From Calliopum simillimum (lineage: Eukaryota; Arthropoda; Insecta; Diptera; Lauxaniidae), in the NCBI GenBank assembly GCA_951812925.1, contig OX638369.1:28880392-28944391 (forward strand): a DNA stretch of 64,000 nt, in the 5' to 3' direction. Within the stretch, counting starts at the first letter, position 1. Every line of letters starts with the position of its first letter. Positions 59,505 to 64,000 of this stretch are shown here, one piece after another. Position numbers and translations under genes: made by a program. The notes below the pieces were generated by a model that was given only the letters and a program-made list of their open reading frames with translations, made no database searches and was not told the origin of the DNA.

Positions 59505-62500
59505 ATGGATCAGTTTTTAACTGACCGATATCATACTTTAGAAACAGTGATGGATATACGTACTCCATTACCTGATACCAAGCCCATACAGACAAAGTCA
59601 CCTTCACCTATGCAGTCTAAGCCAAGAGCTGTTAAAACATTCGCTACCAAGCTTAACCAAGCAGCTCCTTGTAAATTATGTAAAGGACCGCACCCATTGC
59701 GTTTATGTAGTAGATTTTTACAAATGAGTATACCCGATCGAATTTTTACCATAAAACGCTTAAATTGTTGCATTAACTGTCTGGCATTTGTCCATCAAGT
59801 TAAAGATTGTACAAGTGCACATAATTGTTTTATCTGCAAAAGACGACACAATACACTACTTCACCGGGATACTGGTTCTACTGCACCCTCTAATCATCAA
59901 AATCGACCAAATCTGACATCTACTCCGAACTGCTCCAATGCACAACCTAATAATTCAAACCGCAACGCTAATCGAACATCTGAAGCGGATTTGTCGGTAA
60001 TAGCTCCACCCAACGTATCAAATTCATTACAGTCCACTTATGCTACCACTTCAACGAATTCAGCTGTATCTCAACCTACCACTAGTCTACAGAACTTCTT
60101 TATCTCAACACCTAAAAATGTGTTGCTCGGTACTGCTATAGTACAAATCATCCATTTGGGGGTTACCTATTCTATCCGTGCCCTTATTGATCCCGCATCT
60201 GAAGGCACCTTTATTTCAGAAAGCCTATATAAAAGATTAAAGTTGCCTTTTAGATCTGTTGACGCGCAAGTGTCGGGCTTAAATGGCACTATTAGTGGCC
60301 GTATCACTAAATTGTGTAACCTTATTTTGAGCTCTGTTCGCGATTCTACAATTAAAATTGCTGTTAGCGCCTTGATACTATCTAACTTAACTGGTGATTT
60401 ACCTTCAGTTCAGATTGCTGAAAATTGCCTCGGTGATTTATCCGCAGTTCCTTTAGCAGATCCAAACTTCTATAAGAGCTCACAAATAGACATATTGATA
60501 GGAGGCGACCTGTATCCCACTATACTACGAGATGGTATCCGTAGAAATATCTTAGGGTCTCTAATTGCGCAGGAAACCATCTTTGGATGGATCCTAACGG
60601 GACCACTGTCAAATCAACCGGTTTCGCGAATCCAATCTTTTTTCACAGAAGTTTCATTAGAGCAACAAATCGCCAAATTTTGGGAGATAGAAGAAGTGCC
60701 CAATGAAAAAACATTAACCGTATCTGATCAATATTGTGAAGATTTGTATGTTCGCTCTACTTATCGTAATGCAGAAGGGCGCTATGTTGTTAACCTCCCA
60801 TTTAAATCCGAGTTTTCGGCAAAGTTAAATCTAGGAGCTTCTCGACACATTGCAATAAGCCAATTTCGTAGGAATGAAAATCGTCTCCTCAAAACTCCCC
60901 AACTGAAAGTTGAATACGACAAAGTTATTCAAGAGTATCTCGATCTCAATCACATGATTGAAGTTGATCAGCCTATCGGCACTACAGTTACGAATTTCTA
61001 TTTACCTCACCATGCGGTTATTAAACCTGAGCGAAAATCAACAAAAATTCGAGTGGTCTTCAATGCCTCATGTCCATCAGCCAATGGTTTAAGCCTTAAC
61101 GATATGCTTCATATTGGACCCGTTTTGCAAACTGATTTAACCACACTTATTCTGAAATGGAGATTCTTCCGTTACGTTTTTAACGCCGATATTCAGAAAA
61201 TGTACAGGCAAATTGTAGTAAGCCCTAACCACACTTCCTTTCAAAGAATAATCTTTAGAGATTCTCCCCAAAGAAAACTTCAGGACTTTGAACTGCAAAC
61301 TGTCACTTTTGGTGTAAATTGCGCACCTTACCTCGCAATTCGTACACTCCTTCAATTAGCCACTGACGTACAAGATACATACCCTATGGCTTCATCGATC
61401 TTAAGACAACATATGTACGTAGACGATGTTTTAGCCGGAGCTCACGACCCAGTATCAGCCCAAGAAGCTCAAACTCAATTAACGTGTGCACTAGAGTCTG
61501 CAGGGTTCTCCCTTCGAAAATGGACTTCAAATCTGAAGTCAATTTTATCAATTTTACCCTCTGATCACCTTCTTGATAAGGAATTTTTAGAACTGGATGA
61601 CAAAAGCAATACCAAAACCCTTGGAATTTCATGGAATGCTCGGCATGATTCGTTCCATTTCAATGTCCAAGTACTTGAAGTCAAACCATCTTACACGAAA
61701 AGAGAAGTTCTTTCTATAATAGCAAAACTTTTCGACCCTGCAGGCTGGATATCGCCAATTGTTATACGTGCCAAAATAATAATGCAACAAATTTGGCTAG
61801 ATAAAATAAACTGGGACGATCCTCTTAAGCCTCTTACCTTACATCAGTGGCAATCGTTTGTTTCAACATGCCATCATATCAATAGTCTTCAAATACCGAG
61901 GTGGATTAACTATACCAAGAATTCCATTGTAGAATATCACTGCTTCTGTGATGCATCTGAAAAGGCTTATGCAGCCACCATTTATATTCGTATAGAAAAC
62001 ATTCAATCTATTAAATCACATCTTCTTGTCTCAAAGTCTAAAGTAGCTCCTGTCAAATCATTGTCTTTACCAAGGCTTGAACTGTGTGGAGCAGAACTGC
62101 TCGCAACTCTCGTTAACGCATACGTTCCACAATTCGAAACTAAATCCCCTAATACATTATTTTGGACAGATTCGACAATTGTCTTAGCATGGTTAAATAA
62201 GCCACCGTGTACTTGGTCCACCTTTGTCGCAAATAGGGTCTCCAAAATAAATCAAATGGTAGGTGTTGAAAAGAGGTCTCATGTGGACTCTCACAACAAT
62301 CCCGCCGATCTAGCAACCCGGGGGCTATCCTCTGAAGATTTTGATAAAAATAATCTCTGGTGGCATGGACCACCTTGGCTTTCGTTACAAAAATCGGAAT
62401 GGCCTTCTAAGCCATTTCCAGAAAATTTAGAGACATCTGTCGAAAAGAAGCCAACTAAATTGTATTTTGCTAGTTCGACGGTTATTGAAGATGTCCTTAA

Positions 62501-63971
62501 CCGTTTTTCATCCTTAAATAAAGCATTTCGTGTAGTAGCATATATTTTCAGGTTTTTTAACTTAACTTATGCAAATATTCAGCTGAAATCAAACGTTATC
62601 TCTGCTGATGAAATTAATTTTGTTAAAACCCGCCTGATTGTACTGACTCAAAGCCAATATTTTGAAAAGGAATACTCCAATCTAGTCTTAAAGAAATCAA
62701 TAGAAACAAAAAGTCAGCTTTTAACACTTAGTCCTTTCTTAGATAAAGATCATATTATACGAGTGAATGGTCGGCTAGCTTCATCTAACAGCTTTTCATA
62801 CAATGAACGTCATCCGATTCTGCTACCATACCACAGCCATTTAGCAAAGCTTCTTGTTGAATTTACTCATAAGATTTCCCTACATGGGGGAAATCAGCTA
62901 GTGCTAAGTCTCCTTAGGCAAGAATTCTGGATCATTAAAGCGAAAAACTTGATTAAGAAGATCATTCACAATTGCAAATGCACTATACATAGGAAGAAAA
63001 ATTTAACCCAAATTATGGCAGCTTTGCCCCCTGAAAGAACGACATTATCACGACCTTTCACAGTTACTGGTATGGATTTCGCAGGACCATACGATATTAA
63101 AAATTACACCGGCAGAGCATGTCTGATAACAAAAGGATACGTATGTGTTTTTGTCTGTTTTACAACAAAGGCCGTCCATCTAGAGCCCACAAGTGATCTT
63201 TCCAGCTCAGTTTTCTTGGCTGCATTTATGCGGTTCGTATCAAGACGAGGTTGCCCCTCCAAATTGTATTCAGATAACGGGACAAACTTTGTGGTCGCAG
63301 ATAAAGCACTTAAAAGAGATTTTAAAGAATTCATAGCTCAATCCCATGATGAAATAATCACTAAGTATGGGTTTCAACAAATATCTTGGCATTTTATGCC
63401 ACCGGGTGCACCACATATGGGAGGTCTTTGGGAAGCTGCGGTCAAAAGCTTCAAAACCCACTTAAAAAAGGTAACTGGTGAGATGAAATTCACATTTGAA
63501 GAATTTGCTACACTTTTGTCTCGCATTGAGGCTTGTTTAAATTCAAGACCACTTAGTCCTTCGTCAAATAATCCTGAGGATCTAGTTCCATTAACCCCAG
63601 GTCATTTCTTGATAGGCGGTTCACTTCTTTCACCTACAGAACCTGAATTAACGGATTCACCCATGTCTTATTTGAATAGATGGACAAAATTAAAGGCAAT
63701 ATATCAGACATTTTGCACTCGGTGGAAGAACGAGTATCTCCTTGAACTTCAAAAACGCTACAGGTGGCAAAAACCACAGCCCAACCTTAAGGAAAATGAT
63801 ATGGTAGTCGTTCGTAACGAGAACCTTTGCCCAACAGAATGGCGGTTAGGACGTATAATAAAATTATACACCGGGCAAGATGAGCGCGTTCGGGTTGCGG
63901 AAATAAATACAGAAAAGGGAATTATCACGCGACCTATAAACAAACTAGTAGTTCTTGCCACCGATCAATAA
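59505..63971 (+). CDS. BEL Gag C-terminus plus Pol polyprotein
   Basis: This is the 1488-codon frame from the first ATG after the TAG; the register is already open from 59331, so this ATG may not be a natural start. A Cys/His knuckle CKLCKGPHPLRLC begins at residue 56, followed by more Cys pairs (CCINC, CFIC). The protease active site is LIDPASEGTF (Asp 229). Reverse transcriptase has FNADIQKMYRQ (Asp 562) and YVDD (638-641). The SPI/LFDPAGW segment typical of Pao elements follows near residue 755. RNase H has FCDAS (Asp 816), LCGAELL (Glu 864) and WTDST (Asp 889). Integrase has an HHCC-like region near 1125-1165, then Asp 1191 (GMDFAGP), Asp 1257 (YSDNGTNF) and Glu 1310 (GLWEAAVK). The C-terminal domain (about 1380-1480) is of DUF5641 type. 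All polymerase and integrase catalytic residues are present. Minus-strand frames here are shadows. Confidence 0.95.
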   Translation: MDQFLTDRYHTLETVMDIRTPLPDTKPIQTKSPSPMQSKPRAVKTFATKLNQAAPCKLCKGPHPLRLCSRFLQMSIPDRIFTIKRLNCCINCLAFVHQVKDCTSAHNCFICKRRHNTLLHRDTGSTAPSNHQNRPNLTSTPNCSNAQPNNSNRNANRTSEADLSVIAPPNVSNSLQSTYATTSTNSAVSQPTTSLQNFFISTPKNVLLGTAIVQIIHLGVTYSIRALIDPASEGTFISESLYKRLKLPFRSVDAQVSGLNGTISGRITKLCNLILSSVRDSTIKIAVSALILSNLTGDLPSVQIAENCLGDLSAVPLADPNFYKSSQIDILIGGDLYPTILRDGIRRNILGSLIAQETIFGWILTGPLSNQPVSRIQSFFTEVSLEQQIAKFWEIEEVPNEKTLTVSDQYCEDLYVRSTYRNAEGRYVVNLPFKSEFSAKLNLGASRHIAISQFRRNENRLLKTPQLKVEYDKVIQEYLDLNHMIEVDQPIGTTVTNFYLPHHAVIKPERKSTKIRVVFNASCPSANGLSLNDMLHIGPVLQTDLTTLILKWRFFRYVFNADIQKMYRQIVVSPNHTSFQRIIFRDSPQRKLQDFELQTVTFGVNCAPYLAIRTLLQLATDVQDTYPMASSILRQHMYVDDVLAGAHDPVSAQEAQTQLTCALESAGFSLRKWTSNLKSILSILPSDHLLDKEFLELDDKSNTKTLGISWNARHDSFHFNVQVLEVKPSYTKREVLSIIAKLFDPAGWISPIVIRAKIIMQQIWLDKINWDDPLKPLTLHQWQSFVSTCHHINSLQIPRWINYTKNSIVEYHCFCDASEKAYAATIYIRIENIQSIKSHLLVSKSKVAPVKSLSLPRLELCGAELLATLVNAYVPQFETKSPNTLFWTDSTIVLAWLNKPPCTWSTFVANRVSKINQMVGVEKRSHVDSHNNPADLATRGLSSEDFDKNNLWWHGPPWLSLQKSEWPSKPFPENLETSVEKKPTKLYFASSTVIEDVLNRFSSLNKAFRVVAYIFRFFNLTYANIQLKSNVISADEINFVKTRLIVLTQSQYFEKEYSNLVLKKSIETKSQLLTLSPFLDKDHIIRVNGRLASSNSFSYNERHPILLPYHSHLAKLLVEFTHKISLHGGNQLVLSLLRQEFWIIKAKNLIKKIIHNCKCTIHRKKNLTQIMAALPPERTTLSRPFTVTGMDFAGPYDIKNYTGRACLITKGYVCVFVCFTTKAVHLEPTSDLSSSVFLAAFMRFVSRRGCPSKLYSDNGTNFVVADKALKRDFKEFIAQSHDEIITKYGFQQISWHFMPPGAPHMGGLWEAAVKSFKTHLKKVTGEMKFTFEEFATLLSRIEACLNSRPLSPSSNNPEDLVPLTPGHFLIGGSLLSPTEPELTDSPMSYLNRWTKLKAIYQTFCTRWKNEYLLELQKRYRWQKPQPNLKENDMVVVRNENLCPTEWRLGRIIKLYTGQDERVRVAEINTEKGIITRPINKLVVLATDQ

Positions 63972-64000
63972 ATCATTAAAAAAAAAAAAAAACCATCTTA
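63972..64000 (+). other. BEL 3' untranslated start, cut by window end
   Basis: After TAA comes ATCATT and an A run of about 14, then CCATCTTA at the window edge. The A run might be part of the polypurine tract that primes plus-strand synthesis, but the LTR that would confirm this is not in view. Confidence 0.4.

Larger units (their letters stand above)
57233..64000 (+). mobile_element. BEL/Pao (roo-like) LTR retrotransposon, 3' LTR outside window
   Basis: The element starts with a 322 bp LTR, followed by a ~1.09 kb leader and one long gag-pol frame in a single register (58644-63971) broken by one TAG. Domain order is Gag, Cys/His knuckle, protease, reverse transcriptase, RNase H, integrase, C-terminal domain. 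This is the BEL/Pao order, with no separate env. The window ends 29 bases after the stop codon, so the 3' LTR and right target duplication cannot be seen. Apart from the TAG, the coding part is intact, implying a young insertion. Confidence 0.93.

Noticed and set aside
58607..63961. Minus-strand frames across the BEL element
   Set aside because: They overlap the clear plus-strand gag-pol frame and have no motifs.

Overview
The window is AT-rich, gene-poor nuclear DNA of an insect, most likely a higher fly (Diptera). This rests on the mix of mobile elements: a roo-like BEL/Pao retrotransposon, mariner, piggyBac, hAT, Helitron, RTE and LOA/I-type elements. Short CAA, GTT and ATC runs and long T or A tracts are also common. 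Nothing looks bacterial, viral-genomic or organellar. Species cannot be named from the sequence alone.

Only one host gene exon is supportable: a minus-strand first coding exon at 50435-50522. It encodes a signal peptide and ends at a consensus splice donor, with a less AT-rich putative 5' UTR/promoter above it. If that reading is right, much of the sequence at lower coordinates may be intron of this gene, although no second exon was found. Otherwise it is intergenic.

Layout. 1-9.3 kb: AT-rich DNA with three foldback or inverted-repeat elements (1.3, 7.9 and 8.8 kb). 11-19 kb: two copies of a ~0.7 kb dispersed repeat, two hairpins, a ~115 bp degenerate tandem repeat and a 1.25 kb pyrimidine-rich minisatellite. 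21-29 kb: a LOA/I-like LINE end, a 1.8 kb hAT-type element carrying a candidate Helitron and another inverted-repeat insertion, and a 248 bp TA-flanked MITE. 29-38 kb: a 294 bp near-perfect hairpin, a seven-unit ~140 bp repeat, inverted arms around the first copy of an 884 bp MITE, and a CCAAGA-type repeat. 41-45 kb: a mariner remnant, a perfect 171 bp hAT MITE, a scrambled LINE fragment, a 42/84 bp satellite and the second MITE copy in opposite orientation. 45-50 kb: an AGTTTTT array, an RTE 3' fragment and a 960 bp piggyBac derivative that keeps the end of its transposase. 50-57 kb: the host exon, a second mariner remnant and an RTE deletion derivative with target duplications. 57.2 kb to the end: a nearly complete BEL/Pao retrotransposon whose 3' LTR lies beyond the window. 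Its long gag-pol frame is broken by a single in-frame TAG.

The elements do not form a pathway. They record repeated insertion, nesting and decay in unselected DNA. The most informative items are the piggyBac remnant with its palindromic 44 bp repeats, the TA-flanked MITE pair with repeated subterminal motifs, the Helitron nested in the hAT element, the mobilised RTE deletion derivative, the long hairpins and the signal-peptide exon. No clearly new biological system was recognised.
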